DNA of 64,000 nucleotides, from contig VXSK01000017.1 in assembly GCA_009838035.1 (NCBI GenBank), positions 1 to 64,000 of the forward strand, read 5' to 3'. The notes beneath the pieces were generated by a model. It was not told the DNA's origin and searched no databases. It saw only the letters and a list, made by a program, of their open reading frames with translations. The position numbers and the translations under genes were made by a program. The DNA comes from Gammaproteobacteria bacterium. GTDB lineage: Bacteria > Pseudomonadota > Gammaproteobacteria > Steroidobacterales > Foliamicaceae. How positions within the stretch are numbered: the stretch's first letter is position 1; every line of letters begins with the position of its first letter. Of the stretch, positions 1 through 10,420 are shown piece by piece.

Positions 1-165
1 CGATCCCCCGCCCACCACGATCAGGTCCCAGGTCTCGCTCGCCGCCCGGCTGATGCGCGGCAATAGGGCCAGTGCCGCCGCCGCGCCCGCCCCCGACAGC
101 AATTCCCGCTTGTTTATCCGCAAGCCGGAATGAGGCCGCATAAGGTCTGTGAACGGCTCATTCAT
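1..165 (-). CDS. FAD-dependent oxidoreductase, N-terminal fragment
   Basis: Only the first 55 codons are inside the window, reading off its left edge. The start ATG is at 163-165; a second in-frame ATG eight codons later is an alternative. After a basic stretch (INKREL) comes an Ala/Leu-rich segment resembling an export signal, possibly a weak Tat signal with KR instead of RR. The visible part ends in WDLIVVGGGS, the first beta strand and glycine loop of an FAD-binding Rossmann fold as in GMC-type and related flavoprotein oxidoreductases. Substrate and subfamily cannot be read from this fragment. Confidence 0.7.
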   Translation of the reverse strand, partial: MNEPFTDLMRPHSGLRINKRELLSGAGAAAALALLPRISRAASETWDLIVVGGGS

Positions 166-210
166 AATCGGTTCCTCGTCTTTGTTGCTCGATTCTACTC
201 ACGCTTATTC

Positions 211-657
211 TCATGAAATTTCATGCCACGGCTTTGCATCGACGAATACTGAAAGATGCTTGACGTTGGTTGTCGCTACAACCACTTTCGCCGAACGAAT
301 CGTTGCGGCTTGCGCTGCGAGTATCACGTCGCCATCCAATGCCGCGTCCGCTGCCAGCGGTCGTCCTTGCCGGCGAGCCTGCGCCCAGTACTCTGCCGCC
401 TTCCGCATTGCCGGGGTGGTGATTGCCAGGTAGTCGAGTTGCTCAATCAAGGCGTTCAGGCGCTCAAGACCTTCCTGCTTTCTTGCCCGAATCAATTCGC
501 GACGCACTTCGTAATCTGCGATCTCCGGCACCATGACCGTTGCGCCGTCGCTCGCAACCTTTTGCAGCCATCGCCTGCAATTCACTGCAGCCGGCGATCC
601 GCTGGGACTGGTTGTCAAACCGAGCGGGCCGCTGTCCAGCAATATCGTATGACTCAC
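211..657 (-). CDS. PIN-domain protein, probable VapC-like toxin
   Basis: The 148-residue protein has the PIN layout: D8 at the end of the first strand, acidic residues at E50/E54, D104 and D108/D110 in the middle, and an ATTN strand-loop at 128-131. These are the positions that hold Mg2+ or Mn2+ in PIN ribonucleases, so RNA cleavage is the expected activity (family knowledge, not shown here). It starts with GTG and overlaps the upstream gene by four bases (GTGA), so the two are translationally coupled as in toxin-antitoxin pairs. Base composition is less GC-rich than the rest of the window, consistent with acquisition by transfer. Confidence 0.75.
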   Translation of the reverse strand: MSHTILLDSGPLGLTTSPSGSPAAVNCRRWLQKVASDGATVMVPEIADYEVRRELIRARKQEGLERLNALIEQLDYLAITTPAMRKAAEYWAQARRQGRPLAADAALDGDVILAAQAATIRSAKVVVATTNVKHLSVFVDAKPWHEIS

Positions 658-1646
658 CAGGTCTTGCCCTTGAGTTCCGGCGGAAAAAGCTTGTAGCCCT
701 CCGGCCGGTTCTCATCCAGGGCGTGAATCAGGTAATCGAGCGTTTCCTTTTGTTCTTCGACATCTCCGTCCTTGGCCCATGAATCCAGCAAGGCAAGAAG
801 ACCGTTCATATCCTTGTGCTGAATCAGATTGTTTCCCGCCAGTTCGGCGAGTTGCTGGTTTGTCAGATGCAGGCCGCTCGGCTCCTTGGCTCCCAGCATC
901 CAAATCGCATTGTCAATGAACGCGATTCGTTTGTCCGCAGCATTGGCGATTTCTTCTACTTTGGCCATCGTTTGCCGCAGGATTTCTTTCTTCTTCGCAG
1001 GTGCCTCAAATTTTTTTCCCAGCGGCTCGATATCAATCAGACCGAAGACGGCTACGGCGCGGCAAACGTGTCTGTCCGGCTTGGCTACATCAAAGCCGAG
1101 ATTCTTTAGTGCCTCAGCGGCCAGCGGCACGCCGAGAGACGGGAGCTTGTGCTCGCTGCCTTCCATGCCCAAGCACAATGCGACTTGCTTTGGATCGTCG
1201 TCGTGCTTTTTCATTAGCTGCGTAAAGTAGCTGTCCGCAGCCCCGTCATTCTTTTCGCAATGCTTGACGAGAATATCGGCCGCGCCGATCAGTTCGATGA
1301 GGCCATCCTTAAGGTAGGGAAATCCCGCTTTTCTCGTTTCGTCTTCGAACCAGGGAACGAGGATGTCGGTGACATAGGATTCCGATCTCCTTGCATATTT
1401 TTCTAGATCGAACCCAGAAAACCGTTCTTCGAGATCGGGCTTAATTGACTCAATTTTTGACCAGTCTCCCACCGATAAGACCGCCATCAAAAGGGCTCTA
1501 AAGACTTCTTGGTTGCTCCAGGCATTCCCCTCGTTTCTTGATTCGACGGCGCTTACTTGACCAAAGCGCGTAATGTCCTCCCGCCAATCCGGACGATCCT
1601 CATTAAGGCGAGACTCTACGTTCCGCCATAGTGTCTGCAGGTTCAT
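654..1646 (-). CDS. HhH DNA-glycosylase-like domain with antitoxin-like C-terminal tail
   Basis: The 330-residue protein precedes the PIN gene and overlaps it by four bases. Residues about 40-205 look like the helix-hairpin-helix DNA glycosylase fold: the segment near 168-203 (LPSLGVPLAAEAL, then KPDRHVCRA) resembles the hairpin followed by the D-x-H-V region of HhH-GPD enzymes, and IDNAIWMLG at 244-252 resembles a closing helix. Residues about 278-330 are a separate tail, DGDVEEQKETL through LFPPELKGKTW, of the kind found in small antitoxins beside PIN toxins. I infer that the tail neutralises the PIN protein while the N-terminus binds or repairs DNA. No catalytic lysine can be assigned with confidence. 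Lower GC than its neighbours. Confidence 0.5.
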   Translation of the reverse strand: MNLQTLWRNVESRLNEDRPDWREDITRFGQVSAVESRNEGNAWSNQEVFRALLMAVLSVGDWSKIESIKPDLEERFSGFDLEKYARRSESYVTDILVPWFEDETRKAGFPYLKDGLIELIGAADILVKHCEKNDGAADSYFTQLMKKHDDDPKQVALCLGMEGSEHKLPSLGVPLAAEALKNLGFDVAKPDRHVCRAVAVFGLIDIEPLGKKFEAPAKKKEILRQTMAKVEEIANAADKRIAFIDNAIWMLGAKEPSGLHLTNQQLAELAGNNLIQHKDMNGLLALLDSWAKDGDVEEQKETLDYLIHALDENRPEGYKLFPPELKGKTW

Positions 1647-1789
1647 CTTTGCTTACCGCAACTCAAAGCGAATCCAACGCCGCTGTCGGACCCGACTATT
1701 GATTGATGGTAACGCGCCGGGCGCAGCGAAGCTACTGTCAAATTGCTGCTCGACGCCTACAATTTCAGGTTCGCGCGGAAGAACGACGT

Positions 1790-1795
1790 AAGGAG
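1790..1795 (+). promoter_or_regulatory. Ribosome binding site fixing a TTG start
   Basis: AAGGAG lies six bases before TTG at 1802. This places the start of the dehalogenase gene directly before its catalytic strand rather than at ATG 1703, which would add 33 residues with no family counterpart. Confidence 0.65.
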
Positions 1796-1801
1796 TCGGA
1801 A

Positions 1802-2497
1802 TTGAAGATAAAGGCGATCAGTTTCGATTGCTACGGGACATTGATCGACTGGGAGAGCGGCATTGCCGAAGAGTTATCGGCATGGGCGCGCCGGTGCGAC
1901 AAGCAGTTGGACCGTGCCGAGCTGCTGGCGGCGTTCGGCGACGCCGAGCCCCGGGTGCAGAGCGCCCATCCAGAGATGGCGTATCCCGATGTGCTGGCCG
2001 AGGTGGCGCGAAGGATCGGTCGGCGATTTGATCTGCCGGTGACAGATGCCGACGCCGCTTCGTTCGGGGCGTCCATAGCTCGCTGGCCGCCATTTCCCGA
2101 CACGACCTCTGCTCTTTCCCGTTTGCGCCAACGCTACCGCCTTGCGGTCCTATCGAACATTGATCGCAAGTCCTTTGCTGCGACGCGGGAGGCGCTCGGG
2201 GTTGAGTTCGACCTGGTTTGTACGGCCGAGGAGATCGGTTCGTACAAACCCGATCCGCGCAATTTCCGATTCCTTCTGGCGCGGCTGGCGGAACTGGGAA
2301 TCGAACAGGGCGAATTGCTGCACGCCGCGCAAAGCCTTTTTCACGACATTGAGCCCGCCCGCGCGCAAGGGATCCGCACCGCCTGGGTGGACCGCTATGC
2401 GGGAGCCGCGGCCGGGGCGGCGCGCGCTCCGCAAGGCCGGATCGAGGCGGATATCCGGGTCTCCAGCCTGGACGAACTTGTCGAGTCGCTCCGGTAG
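1802..2497 (+). CDS. Haloacid dehalogenase type II-like HAD hydrolase
   Basis: The 231-residue protein has the HAD motifs in order: FDCYGTLIDW with the nucleophilic Asp near the N-terminus, LSNIDR (motif II), the lysine in GSYKPDPRNF (motif III), and AAQSLFHDIEPA (motif IV). The AQS-L-HD-PA pattern is typical of the type II (S)-2-haloacid dehalogenase branch, whose members hydrolyse 2-haloacids or act as phosphatases on small metabolites. The real substrate is unknown. The protein is cytosolic with no signal peptide. It uses a TTG start preceded by AAGGAG. The next gene follows on the same strand after 42 bases. Confidence 0.85.
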   Translation: MKIKAISFDCYGTLIDWESGIAEELSAWARRCDKQLDRAELLAAFGDAEPRVQSAHPEMAYPDVLAEVARRIGRRFDLPVTDADAASFGASIARWPPFPDTTSALSRLRQRYRLAVLSNIDRKSFAATREALGVEFDLVCTAEEIGSYKPDPRNFRFLLARLAELGIEQGELLHAAQSLFHDIEPARAQGIRTAWVDRYAGAAAGAARAPQGRIEADIRVSSLDELVESLR

Positions 2498-2539
2498 CGC
2501 GACAGCACAACGGCGCCCGTCCCGTATCATGCGCGGGTC

Positions 2540-3910
2540 ATGGAAGCGCGCCTGACCGAAGGCCCCGTCGGCCGTCATCTCTGGGAACTGATGGTCCCGA
2601 TGATGATCGGGCTGCTGGCCATGATCTCGTTCGGACTGGTGGACGCCTGGTTCGTCAGCCGACTCGGTCCCCTGCCGCTGGCCGCCGTCAGTTTTACGCA
2701 GCCCGTGGGATTCGTCGTGGCCGCCGTGGCGATGGGCATCGGCGTAGGCGCCAGCTCCGTGATCGCGCGTCTGCTGGGCCAGGGCAACAGGCGCCGGGTG
2801 CGGCGCATCGCCACCCACGCGTTCATGCTGAGCGGAATGCTGGGCCTGGTGCTGCTGGCGGCGGGATGGGTCTTCATGGAAGACATCTTCGGCCTGATGG
2901 GCGCCGACGAGACCACGATGCCGCTGGTCCGCGACTACATGGAGATCTACCTGGTCGGCCTGGTCTTCGTGATTGGGCCCGCCATAGGCGGTTCGATCCT
3001 GCGCGCGCTGGGCGACGCCAAGTCGCCGGGCGTTCTGCTTGCCCTGACCGCCCTGGTCAATGCCGTCCTCGATCCCATCCTGATCTTCGGCCTGTTCGGG
3101 TTCCCGCGCATGGAAGTGCAGGGCGCGGCGCTTGCGACCGTGATTGCCAACCTGCTGTCGCTCGCGGCCATGCTGGTCATCGGCATCCGCCGCGACAAGT
3201 TCCTGACGCTGCGCGGCATGAAACTGATTCTCGATTCCTGGAAGCGCATCCTGCATGTGGGGCTTTCGGCTACCGCTTCCGGGTTGATGGCGCCCCTGAC
3301 ATCCGCTTTCGTGGTGGCGATGGTGGCGCGCTTCGGCCAGACGGCGGTGGCCGGCTTCGGTGTGGGAATCCGCACCGAGGCGATGGCGCTGTTGCCGTTC
3401 ATGGCGCTGGGCGCCGCTATCGGTCCGTTCGTGGGCCAGAACGCTGGAGCGGAGCGGATGGACCGGGTGCGGGAGGCGCACAACTGGTGTCTGCGTTTCA
3501 CGTCCATATACGGCCTGTCCGTGGCCGCCTTGCTGAGCATCTTCGCCGTACCGATCGTCGGACTCTTTACTCATGACGAGGGCGCCATGCGCGCGGCGGT
3601 GACGCAGCTTCGCATCCTGCCGTGGACCTATTGCCTGCTGGGCGTGACCATAGTCGCCAACACCTCGCTCAACGCGCTCGGCAAACCCCTGGCGGCGATG
3701 ATGGTCTCGCTGTGCCGGACGCTGCTGGTTTACGTGCCGCTGTCGTGGCTGCTGGGCCTGTGGTTTGGGTTGATCGGGGTGTTCTTCGGCGGCGCCCTGG
3801 GCAACCTGGTGTCCGCGGCCGTCGGCTTTCTGCTCCTGCGGCGCGGGCTGCGCCAGGTGGAACTGACCGGCGCCCTGCCGGACATGGATCGTGGCAAGGC
3901 CGTCGCTTAA
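2540..3910 (+). CDS. MATE family efflux transporter
   Basis: The 456-residue protein has about twelve hydrophobic segments arranged as two homologous halves, as in MATE (MatE) cation-coupled multidrug and toxin exporters. It opens with GPVGRHLWELMVPMMIG and contains the family-typical stretch ALGDAKSPGVLLALTALVN in the first half. The end of the gene overlaps the start of dctP-like 3891 by 20 bases, so it may be co-transcribed with the TRAP transporter, although no functional link is evident. Substrate specificity cannot be read from sequence. Confidence 0.92.
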   Translation: MEARLTEGPVGRHLWELMVPMMIGLLAMISFGLVDAWFVSRLGPLPLAAVSFTQPVGFVVAAVAMGIGVGASSVIARLLGQGNRRRVRRIATHAFMLSGMLGLVLLAAGWVFMEDIFGLMGADETTMPLVRDYMEIYLVGLVFVIGPAIGGSILRALGDAKSPGVLLALTALVNAVLDPILIFGLFGFPRMEVQGAALATVIANLLSLAAMLVIGIRRDKFLTLRGMKLILDSWKRILHVGLSATASGLMAPLTSAFVVAMVARFGQTAVAGFGVGIRTEAMALLPFMALGAAIGPFVGQNAGAERMDRVREAHNWCLRFTSIYGLSVAALLSIFAVPIVGLFTHDEGAMRAAVTQLRILPWTYCLLGVTIVANTSLNALGKPLAAMMVSLCRTLLVYVPLSWLLGLWFGLIGVFFGGALGNLVSAAVGFLLLRRGLRQVELTGALPDMDRGKAVA

Positions 3911-4916
3911 GGTGCTCGTCACCGCGCTCGCGCTGGCGGCTTGCGCGCCGGCCGCCGGCGAGGAGACGCTGACCCTGGTCAGTTCCTGGAACCGGCAGAT
4001 CAACTTTTCGCAGCACGCTCAGCACTACATTGACGCGGTCAACGAACGCGGCCGCGGCGTCGTGCAGATCGAGTTCATCGGCGGCCCCGAGGTCATACCG
4101 CAGCGCCAGCTCTTTTACGCCCTCAGGCGGGGCGTGATCGACATGGCATTGGGAGGCATCACCTATTACCTCGGGCTGCTGCCGGAGGGCGACGCCATCT
4201 TCGCGTCCAACATCGACCCGATGCAGGCGCGCGCCAGCGGCGCGCTTGAGGCCCTGCAGCCATACTGGAAGAAACGCGCCAACGCCCACCTGATCGGCTG
4301 GATGCAGTCCGGCATCGGCATCAGCATCTACCTGGCGCGGCGCCCCGAGTTCACGCCCGAGGGAATGCCGGACCTTCGCGGTCTGAAGCTCCGCACCTCG
4401 CCGTCCAACCGGGAATTGCTTTACGCCTTCGGGGCCCGCCCGGTGCAGATTGCGCTGCGCGAAACCTATACCGCCCTGCAGCGCGGCATCGTCGATGGCC
4501 TGGCCTTTACCAGCGTGGGCCTCGCGGACCTGGGCGTGGAGGAGTTCGTCCGCTACCGCATCGATCCGGAAGTGCTGAACCTCTCCATCTGCCTGCAGAT
4601 CAATCTTGATCGCTGGAACGCCTTGAGCGAAGAAGCGCGCCACATCCTGACCGACGAGGCGACGAAGTACGCGGTGGAGGCGAACCAATGGTTCCGCGAA
4701 CTGCGCATTCGCGAATACGCGGAACTGGCCGAGACCGGATTTCAGAGCGTACCGGCGCCGGATCCGGAAGCCTTTCGGGACCTTGCCCACCAGGTGGTCT
4801 GGGAGCGCATGCAAAAGCGCGCTCCCGACTCGGTCGAGGCTCTGAAGCCACTGTTTTACCCCCAGAGCGACGAAGGGGCCCGGGCTGGAGGACGTCCCGT
4901 CCTCAATGATCCGTAG
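3891..4916 (+). CDS. dctP: TRAP transporter substrate-binding protein, DctP family
   Basis: The 341-residue exported solute receptor belongs to a tripartite ATP-independent periplasmic transporter. The signal region ends in LAAC (C18), so it may be a lipoprotein, which is unusual for DctP. The mature part has the DctP features: an N-terminal strand LTLVSSW, GGPEVIPQRQLFYALRRGVIDMA, and the central LRGLKLRTSPS block with the Arg that normally binds a substrate carboxylate, then Q-x-G-x-VDG-like QRGIVDGLAFT. A GTG start inside the MATE gene is the only plausible one. The last codons carry a 17-base palindrome (4888-4904), giving the odd C-terminus RAGGRPVLNDP. Confidence 0.9.
   Translation: MARPSLKVLVTALALAACAPAAGEETLTLVSSWNRQINFSQHAQHYIDAVNERGRGVVQIEFIGGPEVIPQRQLFYALRRGVIDMALGGITYYLGLLPEGDAIFASNIDPMQARASGALEALQPYWKKRANAHLIGWMQSGIGISIYLARRPEFTPEGMPDLRGLKLRTSPSNRELLYAFGARPVQIALRETYTALQRGIVDGLAFTSVGLADLGVEEFVRYRIDPEVLNLSICLQINLDRWNALSEEARHILTDEATKYAVEANQWFRELRIREYAELAETGFQSVPAPDPEAFRDLAHQVVWERMQKRAPDSVEALKPLFYPQSDEGARAGGRPVLNDP
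4888..4904 (+). repeat. Short hairpin repeat, family 2, copy 1
   Basis: GAGGACGTCCCGTCCTC is a palindrome of seven base pairs around a TCC loop. It matches the copies at 7904, 13745 and 62929 except for a compensatory change in the stem (A-T pair for G-C). It lies inside the last codons of the TRAP receptor gene. Confidence 0.6.
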
Positions 4917-5433
4917 AGGAATGTCCAGGGATATGATTTCCAGGGCCTGGGACAAGCTCGTGAACGGCATGGTGCTGTTCGCCTGCGCGCTGATCGCCGC
5001 CGACTGCCTGCTGATCGTGGTGGACGTGACCCTGCGCAATTTTGGCCGGCAACCGCCTGCCTACACGGTGGCGCTTACCGAGTATTCGTTGCTCTACCTG
5101 ACCATGGCCGCCGCGCCCTGGCTGGTGCGGGAGCGCGCCTGGATCGTGGTGGAAGTGATCTACCGGCGGACTTCACCGACTTTGCGTGGAAGACTCGACA
5201 AACTGATCTTCGGCCTCTGCACCCTCGTCAGCGTCATCGTGGCGGTGATGGCCGGCATCCTTGCGGTAGAGGGGGTCATGCGGGGCGAGGTCGAAATCCG
5301 CTCGCTGGACATGCCGCGCTGGGCGCTGTTTGCACCGGTGACGCTGGGCTTCTCCATGATGGCGGTGGAGTTCACGCGGTGCCTCATTCGCGGCGACAGC
5401 ATGTCCCAGGCCGAGGCCGACCAGGCCTTCTGA
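4906..5433 (+). CDS. dctQ: TRAP transporter small permease, DctQ family
   Basis: The 175-residue integral membrane protein has four hydrophobic segments and the DctQ-typical sequence R-N-F (TLRNFGRQPPAYT), followed by E-Y-S-L-Y and a W-L-V-R-E-R-A-W-I-V-V-E-V segment. It forms the membrane complex with DctM and links it to the receptor. ATG 4906 overlaps dctP by eleven bases; ATGs at 4921 and 4936 are possible alternatives, and no strong ribosome binding site decides between them. Confidence 0.88.
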   Translation: MIRRGMSRDMISRAWDKLVNGMVLFACALIAADCLLIVVDVTLRNFGRQPPAYTVALTEYSLLYLTMAAAPWLVRERAWIVVEVIYRRTSPTLRGRLDKLIFGLCTLVSVIVAVMAGILAVEGVMRGEVEIRSLDMPRWALFAPVTLGFSMMAVEFTRCLIRGDSMSQAEADQAF

Positions 5434-5442
5434 TCTTCCGCC

Positions 5443-6729
5443 ATGACCGCAGGCCTCGCCGTGTTCTTTCTGGTCCTCGCCTTCATGGCGATGGGCGTGC
5501 CGGTGGCTTTCGCCTTCCTGGCCGCCAACCTCCTGGGCGCCTGGATACTCGTTGGCGACTGGTACGGCCCGCTTCAGGTCGTGGACAACTCGACCAGCCT
5601 GATCACGAGTTTCACGCTGGTCGCGGTGCCCATGTTCGTGTTCATGGGCGCCCTGCTGTTTCATTCGGGCTTGGCGCTTCGGGTGTTCGACGCGCTCGAG
5701 ACGCTGTTCGGCCGGCTTCCCGCGCGCCTGAGCTACATCACCGTTGCCGGCGGCTCGACCTTTTCCACGCTCACCGGATCGACGATGGCCAACACCGCCA
5801 TGCTCGGCTCGCTGATGATCCCCGAAATGACCCGCCGGGGGTATGCGCCGCACATGTCCATCGGACCCATCATAGGGACCGGCGGCCTGGCCATGCTGAT
5901 TCCGCCCTCTTCTCTGGGCGTGTTGCTCGGCAGCCTCGCGGGACTAAACATCGGCGCGCTGCTGATCGCGGGAATCCTTCCCGGCCTGGTGCTGGCCGTC
6001 GGCTACAGCCTGGTCATCTATCTGCAGGCGCGCCTCAATCCGGCCAGCGCGCCCAGTTACGGCGTGCAAAGGGTTCCGGTCAAGCGCCGCGTGCAGCTCG
6101 TGGTGTTCAACATCATGCCGCTGGGGCTGGTGGTGTTCTGCGTCGTGGGTTTCATTGTGCTCGGCTGGGCCACGCCCTCGGAAGCCGCGGCCTTCGGCGC
6201 GCTCAGCGTGGCCGCGCTTGCGGCTTTTTCCCGCAGGCTCACGGTCAGGGCGCTGCGGGCGGCGCTGGCCAGCACGGTTCGAATCTCCGGCATGGTGTTC
6301 CTGCTGATCCTGAGTTCATCGGTGTTCAGCCAGTTGATGGCTTTCTCGGGCGCCAGCACCGCGGTGGTGGAATGGTCGATCGCCCTGGAGGCGGGACCGT
6401 ACGCCAAGTTGCTGCTGATGTTCGCGTTGATGCTGGTGCTGGGCATGTTCATGGACCAGCTTTCGATCATGCTGCTGACCATCCCGGTGTTCTTTCCGCT
6501 GGCCACGCTGATGGGCTTCGACCCCATTTGGTTCGGCGTGGTGGTGCTGCTGGCCCTGGAGATGAGCCTGACGACGCCGCCGTTCGGGCTGCTGCTGTTC
6601 CTGATGCAGAGCGTCGCGCCGAAGGGGACGACGCTCGGGCAGGTCATCCGCGCGGCCTTGCCCTACCTGGCCTGCGACGCGCTGCTCCTGGGCGTGCTGA
6701 TCCTGTTCCCCGCCATCACCCTCCGCTGA
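5443..6729 (+). CDS. dctM: TRAP transporter large permease, DctM family
   Basis: The 428-residue polytopic protein is the ion-coupled transport subunit of the TRAP system. Family signatures are visible: FMGVPVAFA-like MAMGVPVAFAFLAAN at the N-terminus, PMFVFMGALLFHSG, the GGSTFSTLTGSTMANTAMLG segment, and LIPPSSLGVLLG near the middle. It begins nine bases after dctQ, completing the receptor/small/large gene order. The likely substrates are organic acids, but the sequence does not say which. A palindromic element begins 13 bases after the stop. Confidence 0.92.
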   Translation: MTAGLAVFFLVLAFMAMGVPVAFAFLAANLLGAWILVGDWYGPLQVVDNSTSLITSFTLVAVPMFVFMGALLFHSGLALRVFDALETLFGRLPARLSYITVAGGSTFSTLTGSTMANTAMLGSLMIPEMTRRGYAPHMSIGPIIGTGGLAMLIPPSSLGVLLGSLAGLNIGALLIAGILPGLVLAVGYSLVIYLQARLNPASAPSYGVQRVPVKRRVQLVVFNIMPLGLVVFCVVGFIVLGWATPSEAAAFGALSVAALAAFSRRLTVRALRAALASTVRISGMVFLLILSSSVFSQLMAFSGASTAVVEWSIALEAGPYAKLLLMFALMLVLGMFMDQLSIMLLTIPVFFPLATLMGFDPIWFGVVVLLALEMSLTTPPFGLLLFLMQSVAPKGTTLGQVIRAALPYLACDALLLGVLILFPAITLR

Positions 6730-6742
6730 TACCCGTCAGCCG

Positions 6743-6849
6743 CCGTTTCCCGTCTCCCGGTCTCGCGGGAGACGCATAAATCCATCCATGGAGCTTGGCG
6801 GCGACTCCCTGTCGCCGACACTCCCGCAAGACCGGGAGACGGGAAACGG
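6743..6849 (+). repeat. Long-arm palindromic element, copy A
   Basis: Inverted arms of 29 bp (6743-6771 and 6821-6849, one mismatch) enclose a 49 nt core (6772-6820) that begins ACGCATAAATCCATCCATGG. Inside the core, CGGCGAC at 6799-6805 pairs with GTCGCCG at 6811-6817 around the loop TCCCT. The core is shared with the copies at 13762, 22840, 23676 and 42337, while the arms are specific to this site. It fills the gap between two converging genes (stops at 6729 and 6860), so it may end transcription in both directions. Confidence 0.85.
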
Positions 6850-6859
6850 CTCGTGCGCG

Positions 6860-7591
6860 CTATTCGACGGTGGGTTTTGTGAGCTTGTAGAGGACGCGGT
6901 CGGTTTTTCCGCGAATCGCGGGGTCGAACACCATGATGGTGCGATCGTCGTCGGGATTGCGCAGCAGGTCCGAACTCTCGATCTCAAAGCCCGCGGCCTC
7001 GATGATCGGCAGCGCCGTGGCCACGTTCAGGCGATGCAGCTGGGTGTTGTCCTTGTCCGGATCACCGTAGTGGTCGATCACGCCGAGCACGCCGCCCGGT
7101 TTGAGCAGGTCCCTGACCGCGGCCAGCAGGATGGCAACGTCCTCGTCGCTTCCGAAGTTGTGGCGGTCATGCAGATTCAGGGCGGTCAGCGCCGCGTCCA
7201 GCGAGCCGGGCTCAAGGCCGGTGTCGCCCTCATCGCCATCCACCCGGATCACGTTCGGGAGTCGGTTGTCCGCCAGGCGGGCCGTAATCGCCTTGTCGTA
7301 GGCGTTGTCATTGAAGCCCAGCAGCATGGGAGGATTCTGGGCATAGACGGTACCCTCCGGTCCCACGGCCACCGAAAGCACCTCGGTGTACCAGCCGCCC
7401 GAAGCCAGCAGGTCCATTACGGTCATTCCCGGCTCAACACCGAGAAAGGCGAGCACTTCGGCCGGCCTTCTGGCCTCGTCCCGCGCCTTGTCCTGATCCG
7501 AACGGCCGCTCGCCGCGAGTTGCTCCGCCAGGTCGGCGGACGCGGACATCGAGAACAGGGCCATCAGGGCCACCCCAAGCAGTTTCCTCAT
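6860..7591 (-). CDS. Exported predicted methyltransferase (COG4798-like)
   Basis: The 243-residue protein starts with a clear cleavable signal (MRKLLGVALMALFSMSASA), followed by a class I SAM-binding fold: VMDLLASGGWYTEVLS corresponds to motif I with its Gly-rich loop, LTALNLHDRH to the motif after the acidic strand, and LLKPGGVLGVIDHYGD to the following strand. This matches a family of predicted methyltransferases carrying a signal peptide; their substrate is unknown to me. The start is set by GGAGG nine bases upstream. A much longer reading frame extends upstream, but it runs antisense-like through acs and is not used. Confidence 0.85.
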   Translation of the reverse strand: MRKLLGVALMALFSMSASADLAEQLAASGRSDQDKARDEARRPAEVLAFLGVEPGMTVMDLLASGGWYTEVLSVAVGPEGTVYAQNPPMLLGFNDNAYDKAITARLADNRLPNVIRVDGDEGDTGLEPGSLDAALTALNLHDRHNFGSDEDVAILLAAVRDLLKPGGVLGVIDHYGDPDKDNTQLHRLNVATALPIIEAAGFEIESSDLLRNPDDDRTIMVFDPAIRGKTDRVLYKLTKPTVE

Positions 7592-7680
7592 TACGGTTCC
7601 TCCACTCCCGATCCGGGGGCCGCAAAGTGTAACGCGTTCGTGACGTATATACCCGGAGGCGAAACGCAGCCTGATTGCCG

Positions 7681-9648
<1,968 letters not shown>

Positions 9649-9670
9649 GACGACCCGCCGTCCGGGTGAT

Positions 9671-10288
9671 TCAGGCAGCCTGTTCGAAGCGGCTTTGCAG
9701 GCGGCTGTCGCGCGGAAAATGGGCCTTCAGGAACTCCATCTGGTCGGCCAGCACGCGCCGGCCCTTCAGATAGATGTACTCGGCATAGGTCGGCACGAAG
9801 GGCACGGCCAGCAACTGCATGCCGGCATCCTCGGGCAGACGGCCGCCCTTGAAATTGTTGCAGCGCTTGCAGGCCGCCACCACGTTGGCCCAGACGTCCG
9901 ATCCGCCCTGGCTGATCGGGCGCACATGATCGCGCGTCAGGTCGCGCCTGAGGAAGCGCCCGCCGCAGTACATGCAGATCTGCGCATCGCGGCGGAACAG
10001 CGTGTGGTTGTTGAGCGGCGGCGTGTAATTGTCGAGACGCTTGTTGAGCCCTGCCGACACGCCCTGGGTGGCCACGATCGTATTCACGTCCACCTCGCTG
10101 CGGTTGCCGGTGAGCGCGCAGATACCGCCGCGAATCCGGAAAAGGGGCCGGCCGCAGTGATAGGCGACCTGGCCCGCGTGATAGAGCCGCACGGCATCGC
10201 GGTAGTCGATCCAGCCCAGGGGGCGGCCCGCCACGTCGGTGCGCAGCACCCACTGGCGCAAGTCCAAGGCGTCTTCAAGCAGCAGCAT
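9671..10288 (-). CDS. HNH endonuclease family protein
   Basis: The 205-residue protein has a zinc-type HNH nuclease module in its second half: C105-x2-C108, D120-H121, N135, and C140-x2-C143-N-N. The N-terminal 95 residues ([18 protein letters not shown]) match the leader seen in stand-alone bacterial HNH proteins of the McrA-like group. Function is usually unknown in such chromosomal copies; a DNA nick or repair role is possible. The start ATG has AGGGAG seven bases upstream, so the longer frame to 10981 is rejected. It is divergent from the transhydrogenase operon. Confidence 0.85.
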   Translation of the reverse strand: MLLLEDALDLRQWVLRTDVAGRPLGWIDYRDAVRLYHAGQVAYHCGRPLFRIRGGICALTGNRSEVDVNTIVATQGVSAGLNKRLDNYTPPLNNHTLFRRDAQICMYCGGRFLRRDLTRDHVRPISQGGSDVWANVVAACKRCNNFKGGRLPEDAGMQLLAVPFVPTYAEYIYLKGRRVLADQMEFLKAHFPRDSRLQSRFEQAA

Positions 10289-10420
10289 CACACGCTCCCT
10301 TTCAGGTGGCCTTATACATCTAAATTGCGAAATTTCAATGTCCGACGGGCAAAACCGGCGCGGCCGGTCGGCTAAAATGCGCGCCAACTCCCGCTTGCTG
10401 CGCAGTATTTCTTCTCCCAG
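10289..10420 (+). promoter_or_regulatory. Divergent promoter region, HNH gene / transhydrogenase operon
   Basis: This 132-base gap separates the divergent HNH and pntAa genes. TAAAAT at 10373-10378 is a good -10 candidate for the transhydrogenase operon, but no clear -35 is seen 16-18 bases upstream. At 10324-10339 there is an AT-rich near-palindrome, ATTGCGAAATTTCAAT, that could be an operator. Both calls rest only on sequence appearance. Confidence 0.35.

Noticed and set aside
2150..4003. Long minus-strand frame of His/Gln-rich protein opposite the MATE gene
   Set aside because: Composition reflects the complement of GC-rich coding sequence; no motif, and the plus-strand gene is certain.
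6743..6849. Long-arm elements as integron attC sites or as REP sequences with a transposase
   Set aside because: No integrase or Y1-type transposase in the window, and attC sites have conserved outer ends with variable centres, the reverse of what is seen.
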